The notes under the pieces were generated by a model. That model was not told where the DNA came from. It saw nothing but the letters and a program-made list of their open reading frames with translations, and did no database searches. A stretch of DNA of 21,750 bases, taken from contig CAIYCP010000742.1 in the NCBI GenBank assembly GCA_903924715.1, positions 1 to 21,750 on the forward strand. Reading direction: 5' to 3'. Numbering within the stretch: the first letter of the stretch is position 1; each line of letters starts with the position of its first letter. Positions 1-7,030 of this stretch are shown here, piece by piece. The DNA comes from an uncultured beta proteobacterium (GTDB taxonomy: Bacteria > Pseudomonadota > Gammaproteobacteria > Burkholderiales > Burkholderiaceae_B). A program made the translations under genes and the position numbers.

Positions 1-220
1 GTTCGAGCGGACTCCAGCCTGTGCCGCCATACTCTTTTGGCCAACTCGGCGCACCCCAGCCGTAGTCAGTCAAAATGCCATGCCAACGCACAAAGTCTTC
101 ACGGGTGACTCGGTGATGGGCAAAGGCCTTAGCACGTAAGTCAGCAGGCAATTTTGCCTTTAAAAAATCTTGCACTTCTTTACGAAAAGCGCGTTCTTCG
201 GCAGTCCAGGTCAGATCCAT
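1..220 (-). CDS. Acyl-CoA dehydrogenase, N-terminal part (truncated by window edge)
   Basis: The minus strand from ATG at 220 to the window edge reads about 73 codons beginning MDLTWTAEERAFRKEVQ, then PADLRAK and WPKEYGGTGWSP. This is the helical N-terminal domain of acyl-CoA dehydrogenases, flavoproteins that put an alpha,beta double bond into acyl-CoA thioesters. A good Shine-Dalgarno GAGGAG (228-233 on the minus strand) lies 7 bases upstream and fixes the start. The FAD-binding middle domain and catalytic glutamate lie outside the window, so substrate class cannot be judged. It is divergent from the Bug/CoA-transferase operon, so it may share control with it. It is a different gene from the complete dehydrogenase at 10879-12024. 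Confidence 0.85.
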   Translation of the reverse strand, partial: MDLTWTAEERAFRKEVQDFLKAKLPADLRAKAFAHHRVTREDFVRWHGILTDYGWGAPSWPKEYGGTGWSPLE

Positions 221-357
221 AGGTTTTCTCCTCGATCCAACATCTTACCGCCCGAAACCGGGTAGGGTTCTCGGATTTTGGAAGTCAGCGTTCTAGAAGC
301 ACAAATCCCCCTACAATCAGTACAAAGCCATTCAAAATGATGTTTCAGGAGACCTCT
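221..357. promoter_or_regulatory. Divergent control region between acyl-CoA dehydrogenase and Bug operon
   Basis: This 137-base gap separates two outward-facing transcription units and should hold both promoters. A -10-like TACAAT is visible at 312-317 for the plus strand, but no convincing -35 lies at the right distance. A small CCCG/CGGG dyad occurs near 251-262. AGGAG at 347-351 is the ribosome binding site of the first Bug gene. Assignment of the promoter is inference. Confidence 0.35.
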
Positions 358-1326
358 ATGAAAACTTTACTAAAAGCCTTTGCGTACTCGATCGTTGCGT
401 TGGGCATCGCGGCCCCTGCTATGGCGGCTTGGCCTGAAAAACCCATCACCTTGATTGTTCCTGCCGCACCAGGGGGCACCACCGACATCACAGCGCGTCT
501 GCTAAGCGAAAAACTCGGTGCGGCCTTAGGGACTACCGTCGTCGTTGAAAACCGCGCGGGTGCAGCCGGCATTATTGGTACCCAAGCCTTATTGCGCTCA
601 GCCCCCGATGGTTACACCATTGATTTTGCCAATATCGGGCCCAATGCGATCAACTACAGTCTGTACAAAAATCTACCTTACAAATCGACCGACTTTGCAC
701 CCATTACCCTGGTGATTTCTGTGCCAAATATTTTAGTCGTGAACAGTAAGTCGCCCTATAAAACCGTCAAAGAGCTTGTCGACGGGATCAAAAACGACCC
801 TAAAACTAACTATTCGTTTGGCTCGCCCGGCACCGGACAGTCTCCTCACCTTTCCTCTGAGATGTTTACACAACGCACCGGCTTAAGTCTGACGCACGTG
901 CCCTACAAGGGAATGGGGCCCGCCGTGACAGCACTGCTCGGCGGACAAGTCACCTTTCTGATCGACAATCTGCCCAGCTCAATTCCCTTTATCCGCTCTG
1001 GTCAGTTTCGCGCGTTGGCCATTACGGGTGAACAACGTTCACCCCAACTACCTGATGTTCCCACGATGGCCGAAGCGGGTATTAAAGATATGGTCGTGAC
1101 GGCGTGGTTCGGATTCGTGGCGCCTGCGGGCACTCCAGCAGAGATTGTCAACAAAATCCAGCAAGCCACAAAAAAAGTGCTTGAGATGCCCGAAATTCAA
1201 CAACGCTTTGCTGAAATGGGCGGCATCCCCGGGGGCAATACGCCCGCTGAGTTCGGCGCATTCATGGACAAAGAGCAAGCGAGCTGGAGAAAAATCGTCG
1301 AAGCGGCCAAGCTGACGATGGAGTAA
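358..1326 (+). CDS. Bug/TctC family periplasmic solute receptor 1
   Basis: Predicted 322-residue tripartite-tricarboxylate-transporter-type receptor (Bug family), which binds carboxylates or related small polar solutes in the periplasm. ATG 358 is preferred over the in-frame ATGs at 337 and 340, because AGGAG lies 6 bases upstream of it and it gives a clean signal peptide (MKTLLKAF, hydrophobic core, cut after AMA at residue 23). Family marks: IVPAAPGG at 33-40 with Asp43, the ligand-loop position of the family; a GSPGTG turn near 155-160; HVPYKG at 180-185. No TctA or TctB membrane subunit is encoded nearby, as is common for Bug proteins, so its transporter or signalling partner is unknown. 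Two bases separate it from the CoA-transferase alpha gene, so its ligand may be the acid or oxo-acid that the operon processes. Confidence 0.9.
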   Translation: MKTLLKAFAYSIVALGIAAPAMAAWPEKPITLIVPAAPGGTTDITARLLSEKLGAALGTTVVVENRAGAAGIIGTQALLRSAPDGYTIDFANIGPNAINYSLYKNLPYKSTDFAPITLVISVPNILVVNSKSPYKTVKELVDGIKNDPKTNYSFGSPGTGQSPHLSSEMFTQRTGLSLTHVPYKGMGPAVTALLGGQVTFLIDNLPSSIPFIRSGQFRALAITGEQRSPQLPDVPTMAEAGIKDMVVTAWFGFVAPAGTPAEIVNKIQQATKKVLEMPEIQQRFAEMGGIPGGNTPAEFGAFMDKEQASWRKIVEAAKLTME

Positions 1327-1328
1327 AC

Positions 1329-2000
1329 ATGCTTGACAAAATAAAAACGTCGCTCGAAGAGGCCATTGCCCCCATCGAAGACGGCGCGTCGCTTATGACC
1401 AGTGGCTTCGGCGAGGCGGGGGTTCCGCTTGAGCTCTTGCATGCGGTCCTGGACAAAGGTCTGCGCGAGCTCACCATCATCAGCAACAATGCCGGCACGT
1501 TCGAGATTGGCATCGCCGCGCTCATCAAAGCGAAACGCATTCGTAAGATTATTTGCTCGCACCCGCGTCCTGCTAATTCTGAAACCTTCCTGGCGGCGTA
1601 TCGCGCAGGGCAACTCGAACTCGAATGCGTGCCACAAGGCACGCTCGCTGAGCGCTTACGTGCCGCAGGCGCTGGTCTGGGGCCATTTTTTACCCCGACC
1701 GGTTACGGCACCTTAGTTGCTGAAGGCAAAGAGCAACGCGTCATCGATGGCAAAGGTTACATTCTCGAGCAACCATTGCATGCTGACTTTGCCTTGGTGC
1801 GCGCGCATTTGGGCGATCGTTGGGGCAACTTGACCTATCGCTGGGCGGCGCGCAATTTTGGTCCCGTCATGTGCATGGCGGCCAAATATTCGATTGCACA
1901 AGTCAATCGCGTGGTCGCACTGGGCGATATCCATCCTGAACAAGTCATGTCGCCCGGCATTTTTGTTCAGGCGGTTGTCGCAACTGGGGGCGAACGATGA
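1329..2000 (+). CDS. 3-oxoacid CoA-transferase, subunit A (PcaI/ScoA type)
   Basis: 223-residue alpha subunit of a class I CoA-transferase, which moves CoA from succinyl-CoA to a 3-oxo acid such as 3-oxoadipate or acetoacetate. The N-terminal signature around 18-33 (DGASLMTSGFGEAGVP) matches the family, followed by SNNAG near 52-56, VPQGTLAERLRAAGAGLG, a TPTGYGT stretch and LEQPLHADFAL. The overall pattern is closer to PcaI than to glutaconate CoA-transferases. GGAG at 1320-1323, inside the end of the Bug gene, serves as ribosome binding site. The stop overlaps the beta-subunit start (ATGA at 1997-2000), indicating translational coupling and equal subunit production. No other protocatechuate-pathway gene is present, so the 3-oxo acid handled is unknown. 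Confidence 0.92.
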   Translation: MLDKIKTSLEEAIAPIEDGASLMTSGFGEAGVPLELLHAVLDKGLRELTIISNNAGTFEIGIAALIKAKRIRKIICSHPRPANSETFLAAYRAGQLELECVPQGTLAERLRAAGAGLGPFFTPTGYGTLVAEGKEQRVIDGKGYILEQPLHADFALVRAHLGDRWGNLTYRWAARNFGPVMCMAAKYSIAQVNRVVALGDIHPEQVMSPGIFVQAVVATGGER

Positions 2001-2746
2001 GCACCACAACATCCAACCCATCCTCTGGCCGTGCGATGGGAGACCTGCCCTACAAACCATTGTCTCGCAACGAAATCGCTTTTTTGTTAGCGCAAGATTT
2101 ACCTGACGGCTCTGTGGTCAACCTTGGCATAGGCATGCCAACCCTCGTTGCCAATTACCTACCTGCTGATCGCGAGATTTTGCTTCAAAGCGAAAACGGG
2201 ATTTTAGGCATGGGGGGTGCCGCTTCGGGCGATGAAATCGATCTGGATATTATCAATGCCAGTCGTACGCCAGTCGTCTTATTACCTGGCGCGTCGATCA
2301 CCGAACACACCATCGCCTTTTCAATGATGCGCGGCGGACATCTCGACTGCTCAGTACTCGGGGGCTTTCAAGTTGCGGAAAATGGTGATCTTGCCAACTG
2401 GCTCACTGCTGGATCTGATGCGATTGCAGCGATTGGCGGAGCCATGGATTTAGCGGTGGGTGCACGCAAAGTAATCGTCATGATGGAGCACGTTACAAAA
2501 GATCAAAGCCCGAAGTTGATGCAAACTTGCACGTATCCACTGACGGCTGCAGGCGTTGTCGATCATATTTATACCGACCTCGCGGTGATCGACGTTACCC
2601 CTGCTGGGTTTGTGGTACGCGCGATGCTTGAAGGCCTCACGGTAGAGACTCTCGCGAGAAAAACAGGGGCGCCTCTCGCAATCTCGGATAAGCTAGTGAT
2701 GATTCATCGCAATGCTCAAGGCAATCCAGAATACAAACAAAACTAA
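1997..2746 (+). CDS. 3-oxoacid CoA-transferase, subunit B (PcaJ/ScoB type)
   Basis: 249-residue beta subunit that carries the catalytic residue of the class I CoA-transferase. The SENG motif is at 65-68; Glu66 is expected to form the glutamyl-CoA thioester intermediate. Further family marks are NLGIGMPTLVANYLP near 42-56, LLPGAS, MMRGGHLD and the C-terminal VIDVTPAGFVV. The N-terminus is about 15-20 residues longer than usual (Ser/Thr-rich, ending near Pro21). An internal start at Met14 would still be possible, but the ATGA overlap with subunit A supports the long form. It forms a heteromer with the preceding product. Confidence 0.92.
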   Translation: MSTTTSNPSSGRAMGDLPYKPLSRNEIAFLLAQDLPDGSVVNLGIGMPTLVANYLPADREILLQSENGILGMGGAASGDEIDLDIINASRTPVVLLPGASITEHTIAFSMMRGGHLDCSVLGGFQVAENGDLANWLTAGSDAIAAIGGAMDLAVGARKVIVMMEHVTKDQSPKLMQTCTYPLTAAGVVDHIYTDLAVIDVTPAGFVVRAMLEGLTVETLARKTGAPLAISDKLVMIHRNAQGNPEYKQN

Positions 2747-2785
2747 CCCACGCTCGGTACTCACTCATAAAAAAAGGAACGCAAA

Positions 2786-3763
2786 ATGTTTCAGAGACAC
2801 ATCATGTTAGGTCTGCGTCGAGTACTTGGTCTAGGAACCTTGGCCCTAAGCGGTTTCGTGTATGCGCAGGCAAGCACCAGCCAACCGATCACTTTGCTGA
2901 TTCCGTATCCACCTGGGGGAAGCGCCGACATGTTGGCGCGCCCGATGCTGCCTGAGTTACAAAAAAAATTAGGGCAAACCATTGTCCTTGACTACAAAGG
3001 TGGCGCGGGCGGTACGATTGCGACCAGCGCCTTGGCCCGCGCCAAGCCCGATGGGCACACGCTTTTACTGGTGTTGACCGCGCATGCAATCAACGATGCG
3101 CTTTACCCTAAGCTGCCGTACGACACGCGTAAAGATTTTGCACCCGTCTCGCTGGTTGCAACCCTACCGCTACTAGTGGCTGCGCCCTTAAGCTCGCCTT
3201 TCAACACGATTCCTGAGTTGATCGCCTATGCCAAGGCAAATCCAGACAAACTGTCGTATGCCTCAGCAGGCAACGGCAATACGAGCCATCTCTCAGTTGA
3301 GTTATTCAAAACGCAGACTGATACAAAAATGATTCATATTCCCTACAAGGGCAGCGGCCCGGCTGTCATTGCAATGCTAGGCAACGAAGTATCGTTCATG
3401 TTCGACAGCATCTCGACCTCGTTTCAACAGGTCAAGGCAGGCAAACTGAAAGCCATTGCCGTGAGCAGCCTTAAGCGCGTTGAAATCTTACCCGACACGC
3501 CCACAATTGCCGAAACATTACCTGGCTTTGAGGTCACGGTGTGGTACGGCATTCTGGCACCTGCAGGCACACCTGCAAGCGCGATCAACAGGATCAGTCA
3601 AGCGTTTGCTGAGGTCGCTCACGAGCCCAAAGTGCGCAGTCAGTTAGCAGAAAGCGGCTACTCGACCATTGGCTCAACGCCCGCAGTGTTTGGCACGCTG
3701 ATCGAAAACGAGTTGATCAAATGGAATAAGGCCGTCAAAGATTCTGGCGCGACCATTCAATAA
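2786..3763 (+). CDS. Bug/TctC family periplasmic solute receptor 2
   Basis: 325-residue Bug-type receptor. AGGAA at 2775-2779 sits 6 bases before ATG 2786. The signal peptide MFQRHIMLGLRR plus hydrophobic core ends at about VYA (residue 27). Family marks: LIPYPPGGSAD with Asp48, a SAGNGNTSHLSVELF segment, HIPYKGSGP and the C-terminal APAGTPA segment. Sequence differs clearly from receptors 1, 3 and 4, so this is not a recent tandem duplicate. It follows subunit B after 39 bases in the same operon. Ligand unknown; a mono- or dicarboxylate is likely from the family. Confidence 0.9.
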   Translation: MFQRHIMLGLRRVLGLGTLALSGFVYAQASTSQPITLLIPYPPGGSADMLARPMLPELQKKLGQTIVLDYKGGAGGTIATSALARAKPDGHTLLLVLTAHAINDALYPKLPYDTRKDFAPVSLVATLPLLVAAPLSSPFNTIPELIAYAKANPDKLSYASAGNGNTSHLSVELFKTQTDTKMIHIPYKGSGPAVIAMLGNEVSFMFDSISTSFQQVKAGKLKAIAVSSLKRVEILPDTPTIAETLPGFEVTVWYGILAPAGTPASAINRISQAFAEVAHEPKVRSQLAESGYSTIGSTPAVFGTLIENELIKWNKAVKDSGATIQ

Positions 3764-3792
3764 AACAATTGAATCAAACACCGAGAATACTC

Positions 3793-4791
3793 ATGTCAAA
3801 ACAGCTGTTATCTCATGCCCGCACCTTTGCAATACGCGTGGTGGGCGGATTGTTAGTGTCAAGCTGCCTCAGTGCTTTCGCTTATGCGCAAGCGAACTGG
3901 CCAGAACGTCCCGTCAAACTCATCGTCGGCTACCCGCCGGCTGGGCCAGTTGATGCAACCGGGCGAACGTTTGCTCGTTTTTTGGGCGAACAACTCAAAC
4001 AATCGGTGGTCGTCGAAAACCGCGCAGGAGCCAGTGGCATGGTTGGCGCAGACGTCACTGCAAAAGCTGCCCCGGACGGCTACCTACTGAACTTTATTGC
4101 TAGCCCTACGATGACGATTTCACCAATCGTTCAACGCACCAAACTCTTTGATCCCCGTCAGGATTTCACCATCGTGAGTGCGGTCGTCAACTACACCAAT
4201 ATGCTGTTGATCGGGCCGCAGATTCCTGCAAAAACCGTTGCAGAGCTTGTTGCTTATGCGAAAGCAAATCCAGACAAGGTTTCGTTCGCATCGGCCGGAT
4301 TTGGGGGATCAAACCATTTGTCAGCCGAGCTTTTGGTTCAATCAACCAATGCGCCAATGCTGCACGTACCTTATAAAGGAAACTCGCCTGCGATGATGGA
4401 CGTGATTAGCGGCAAGATCACCTTCATGTTCGATATCACGAGCACTGGCAAAGTGTTTGTCGAAAGCGGGCAAGCGCGTACCTTAGCGGTCACCTCAAAA
4501 GAGCGAAACCCAAGTCTGCCAAATGTTCCGACAATGATCGAAGCGGGCATCGCAGACTATGAGGTAGTAGGTTGGTTGGCCGTCGTCGGCCCTAAAAACC
4601 TACCTGCAGAAGTTGTGGCAAAACTTTCAAACGCCATTGAAATCGTCAAGCACGACCCGGCTTTTCGCAAAGCGATCGAAGATGGCGGTTATACGATTGA
4701 CTCAGTGAACGCTAAAGAACTGAACGAGCGCATTATGCGTGAATACGCAATGTGGGAACGCGTCATCATCAAAGGTAATCTGCAGCAATAA
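3793..4791 (+). CDS. Bug/TctC family periplasmic solute receptor 3
   Basis: 332 residues from ATG 3793. An upstream in-frame TTG at 3769 exists, but the ATG gives the better signal peptide and has a weak GAGAA 5-6 bases ahead. The export signal (MSKQLLSHAR, then a hydrophobic run) can be read two ways: signal peptidase I after AYA (residue 32), or a lipobox-like V-S-S-C at 22-25 that would give a lipoprotein. Family marks: VGYPPAGPVD (PPAG where PPGG is usual) with Asp54, a SAGFGGSNHLSAELL segment and HVPYKGNSPA. It is third of three Bug genes in the operon. The altered PPAG loop suggests a different ligand fit from its neighbours. Confidence 0.88.
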   Translation: MSKQLLSHARTFAIRVVGGLLVSSCLSAFAYAQANWPERPVKLIVGYPPAGPVDATGRTFARFLGEQLKQSVVVENRAGASGMVGADVTAKAAPDGYLLNFIASPTMTISPIVQRTKLFDPRQDFTIVSAVVNYTNMLLIGPQIPAKTVAELVAYAKANPDKVSFASAGFGGSNHLSAELLVQSTNAPMLHVPYKGNSPAMMDVISGKITFMFDITSTGKVFVESGQARTLAVTSKERNPSLPNVPTMIEAGIADYEVVGWLAVVGPKNLPAEVVAKLSNAIEIVKHDPAFRKAIEDGGYTIDSVNAKELNERIMREYAMWERVIIKGNLQQ

Positions 4792-4831
4792 TATTGTTAG
4801 CACCGTTTTAACTCATCATCAGGACCTGTCC

Positions 4832-5800
4832 GTGAACACCGTTTCGACCTTGCAACATTTGTTAGCCCAAACTCGCCTCCCCGTCATTGGGGCTCCCATG
4901 TTTTTGGTCTCAGGTACGGATCTGGTCGTGGCCCAATGCACCGCTGGAGTGATCGGTACATTTCCAACACTCAATGCCCGTCCTCAAGAAGAGCTACCAA
5001 AGTGGCTCACTGAAATCAAGTCGCGACTCGCAGAATACAAAGTGCAGCACCCGCGCGCCGTGGTATCGCCGTTTGGCGTCAACCTCATTGTGCATCCTTC
5101 AAATCCTCGCTGGGAAAGCGATCTTGAAATTTGCGCTCAGCACGAAGTACCCATTTTCATTACCTCGCTGCATGCACCAAACACAGTGGTCGATCGCGTA
5201 CATCCCTACGGCGGCCTCGTCTTGCACGATGTCACCAATGCGCGTCATGCCCGCAAAGCGATTGACGCAGGTGTCGACGGACTTATTCTGGTGGCAAGCG
5301 GTGCTGGTGGTCATGCCGGCACCCTCAATCCGATCGCGTTGGTCAATGAGATCCGTCAGTTTTATAATGGCCCAATCATTTTGTCGGGATGCATTTCACA
5401 CGGCAAAGACATTTTGGCGGCTCGCGCCCTGGGCTGCGACTTTGCCTACTTAGGCACGCGGTTTATTGCCACACACGAATCCATGGCGCCCGAGCGTTAT
5501 CAAAATATGGTTGTCGAGGCCGACGCAGCCGAAATCTTGTACTCCCCCTACTTCACTGGGGTACCGGGCAACTATTTGAAGGCAAGCATTATTGCAGCCG
5601 GCATAGAGCCCGAAGAGGTGCTGGCCGCCAAAGTGGGCGGCACCGTCGTCTTAAATAAAGATTTACGCCCCAAAGCCTGGAAAGACATCTGGGGCGCAGG
5701 CCAGGGCGTTGGCGCGATCGACCGCATTATGCCCGTGCATGACTTGGTTGATCAACTAATCGCTGAGTACGAGCAAGCCAAACGCGACCTGCTACGTTAG
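4832..5800 (+). CDS. Nitronate monooxygenase family FMN protein (NMO/2-nitropropane dioxygenase-like)
   Basis: 322-residue TIM-barrel flavoprotein. The start is taken as GTG 4832, because AGGA (4821-4824) lies 7 bases upstream; the longer reading begins inside the Bug gene and its first residues match nothing in the family. Marks: RLPVIGAPMF near 15-24, FGVNLIVHPS near 81-90, VDGLILVASGAGGHAG (His161, the position of the catalytic histidine in nitronate monooxygenases), then SGCISHGKDILAARALG and YLGTRFIATHES in the FMN phosphate-binding region. Members oxidise alkyl nitronates or act as NADH:quinone or enoyl reductases, so the name does not prove a nitro substrate. It is the last gene of the operon and ends 8 bases from the convergent fourth Bug gene. 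Confidence 0.88.
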   Translation: MNTVSTLQHLLAQTRLPVIGAPMFLVSGTDLVVAQCTAGVIGTFPTLNARPQEELPKWLTEIKSRLAEYKVQHPRAVVSPFGVNLIVHPSNPRWESDLEICAQHEVPIFITSLHAPNTVVDRVHPYGGLVLHDVTNARHARKAIDAGVDGLILVASGAGGHAGTLNPIALVNEIRQFYNGPIILSGCISHGKDILAARALGCDFAYLGTRFIATHESMAPERYQNMVVEADAAEILYSPYFTGVPGNYLKASIIAAGIEPEEVLAAKVGGTVVLNKDLRPKAWKDIWGAGQGVGAIDRIMPVHDLVDQLIAEYEQAKRDLLR

Positions 5801-5808
5801 CAGCGTAT

Positions 5809-6804
5809 TTAGTCGTCAACTTTAATGTTGGCATTTCGAATTGTCTCGCCCCATTTTTTAATTTCGTGAGCTAGAAATGTACGAAATTCTTCTGGCGTGC
5901 CTGGCGCGGGCTCAGCGCCCGCAGCCATTAAGGCTTGAGCAGTTTTAGGGTCAGACAACACCTTGTTCATATCCGCATTGACACGCTGCACGATCGCAGG
6001 CGCAGTCCCTGCAGGTGCAAAAACGCCAGTCCACGAATACCCCTCATAGCCTGGCAAGCCCGATGCGGCGATGGTGGGGAGCTCAGGAAAAAACGCTGAT
6101 GGTGCGGCATTGCCAACGGCCAAAGCACGCACTTTGCCGGACTTGATGAAGGGCAACGCTGAAATCGCGTCTGCGAACATCACCTGCACTTGCCCTCCGA
6201 CAAGATCTTGCATCGCAGGCGCACTGCCCTTATACGGGATGTGCTGTATGGATGTTCCCGCCATACTGTTAAACAACTCACCCGCCAAGTGTGTTCCGCC
6301 ACCGGTACCAGACGAGCTGTACGACAGCTTGGTCGGGTTTGCCTTTGCGTAGCCGATCAACTCAGCGACTGTCTTGGCGGGCACACTAGGATGCACCACC
6401 AACACAATCGGAAAACGAGCGGTCAAACCAACAGGTACGAAGTCTTTTTGAATGTCGTAGCTCAAGTTCGGTTTTAAGTTAGGCAAAATCGCGTGATGAA
6501 TCGCAGCAAAGAAAAAACTGTAGCCATCCGGAGCGGCCTTCGCCGCAGCGAGCGCACCGACAATGCCGCCGGCGCCCGCTTTATTTTCAATCGGCGTCGC
6601 CACAGACCAAAACTGTGACAGGGGTTGCGCAGTCAACCGCGCCGTCGTGTCTACCGGGCCACCTGGCGGAAAAGGCACGATAAAGGTCACCGCGTGCTCA
6701 GGCCACTTCGCCTGCGTTTGGGCAAAGGCCGCGAATCCGCTGGTCGCCAAGCTAACAGCCATGAGCGCGACAGAAAGAGCTCGAAAAAACGCTTGATTTG
6801 ACAT
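5809..6804 (-). CDS. Bug/TctC family periplasmic solute receptor 4
   Basis: 331 residues from ATG 6804; an alternative TTG two codons upstream is less likely. The signal peptide ends near AFA (residue 28). Family marks: IVPFPPGGPVD with Asp52, a SSSGTGGGTHLAGELF stretch, HIPYKGSAPAMQ and FAPAGTAPA. It is transcribed divergently from the SDR/MaoC operon across a 226-base intergenic region and faces the nitronate monooxygenase gene tail to tail. Its placement suggests that it senses or captures the substrate of the SDR/MaoC pathway. No membrane partner is encoded nearby. Confidence 0.9.
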   Translation of the reverse strand: MSNQAFFRALSVALMAVSLATSGFAAFAQTQAKWPEHAVTFIVPFPPGGPVDTTARLTAQPLSQFWSVATPIENKAGAGGIVGALAAAKAAPDGYSFFFAAIHHAILPNLKPNLSYDIQKDFVPVGLTARFPIVLVVHPSVPAKTVAELIGYAKANPTKLSYSSSGTGGGTHLAGELFNSMAGTSIQHIPYKGSAPAMQDLVGGQVQVMFADAISALPFIKSGKVRALAVGNAAPSAFFPELPTIAASGLPGYEGYSWTGVFAPAGTAPAIVQRVNADMNKVLSDPKTAQALMAAGAEPAPGTPEEFRTFLAHEIKKWGETIRNANIKVDD

Positions 6805-6946
6805 CTGCAATCTACCTATTTAGGGTTATCCCTGATTTTCTATACAAGACTAATCGCGACGCAATATTCCAAATCACTTAAGTCTGACCTTATAAATGCT
6901 GAACACCGCGAGCTTCAGATTAACTCTACTATGTTAGCGATAGAAT

Positions 6947-6971
6947 ACCCTGCACGAGGGGTTATTTTTTT
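6947..6971 (+). terminator. Weak intrinsic-terminator-like hairpin in the SDR leader
   Basis: Seen directly: ACCCT (6947-6951) can pair with GGGGT (6958-6962), including one T-G wobble, around a six-base loop. It is followed by a TATTTTTTT run. The stem is only five pairs, so termination would be weak. It sits 60 bases before the SDR start on the plus strand. It could stop stray transcription between the divergent units or act as a leader attenuator if the promoter lies upstream. Confidence 0.3.
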
Positions 6972-6972
6972 G

Positions 6973-6989
6973 TGGCACAACGGGTGCCA
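6973..6989. repeat. Operator-like inverted repeat TGGCAC-N5-GTGCCA
   Basis: A perfect 6-base dyad with a 5-base spacer (TGGCACAACGGGTGCCA), 41 bases before the SDR start codon. Size and symmetry fit a dimeric repressor or activator site. The same GGCAC-N5-GTGCC core recurs at 21647-21661 upstream of the glyQ start. Confidence 0.4.
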
Positions 6990-6998
6990 TGCAAATAG

Positions 6999-7012
6999 AT
7001 CGTGCAAACGAT
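6999..7012. repeat. Short inverted repeat ATCGT-N4-ACGAT
   Basis: A perfect 5-base dyad with 4-base spacer just upstream of the SDR ribosome binding site. It could be a second operator half-pair or a small leader hairpin. Short enough to be chance. Confidence 0.25.
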
Positions 7013-7030
7013 TGAACTGGAGAGCATGAA

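Larger units (their letters stand above)
6805..7030. promoter_or_regulatory. Divergent control region between Bug receptor 4 and the SDR operon
   Basis: The 226-base, relatively AT-rich gap between two outward-facing genes contains several dyads: AGGG/CCCT at 6822-6833, a hairpin plus T tract at 6947-6971, TGGCAC/GTGCCA at 6973-6989 and ATCGT/ACGAT at 6999-7012. A -10-like TAGAAT (6941-6946) is visible on the plus strand but lacks a good -35. GGAG at 7019-7022 is the SDR ribosome binding site. The density of symmetrical sites suggests a regulated divergent promoter; the regulator is not in the window. Confidence 0.45.

Noticed and set aside
1197..1642. Minus-strand frames opposite the first Bug gene and CoA-transferase
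   Set aside because: They cross a tight two-gene junction on the other strand and show no domain, no start signal and unnatural composition.
1629..1642. GTGCC-N4-GGCAC palindrome
   Set aside because: It lies inside the conserved coding stretch VPQGT of the CoA-transferase, and the arm order and spacing differ from the intergenic dyads.
3769..3792. TTG start for Bug receptor 3
   Set aside because: It places polar residues in front of a good signal peptide; ATG 3793 gives the normal N-terminus.
4739..4831. Upstream extension of the nitronate monooxygenase frame into the third Bug gene
   Set aside because: The added 31 residues match nothing in the family, and GTG 4832 has AGGA at a proper 7-base spacing.
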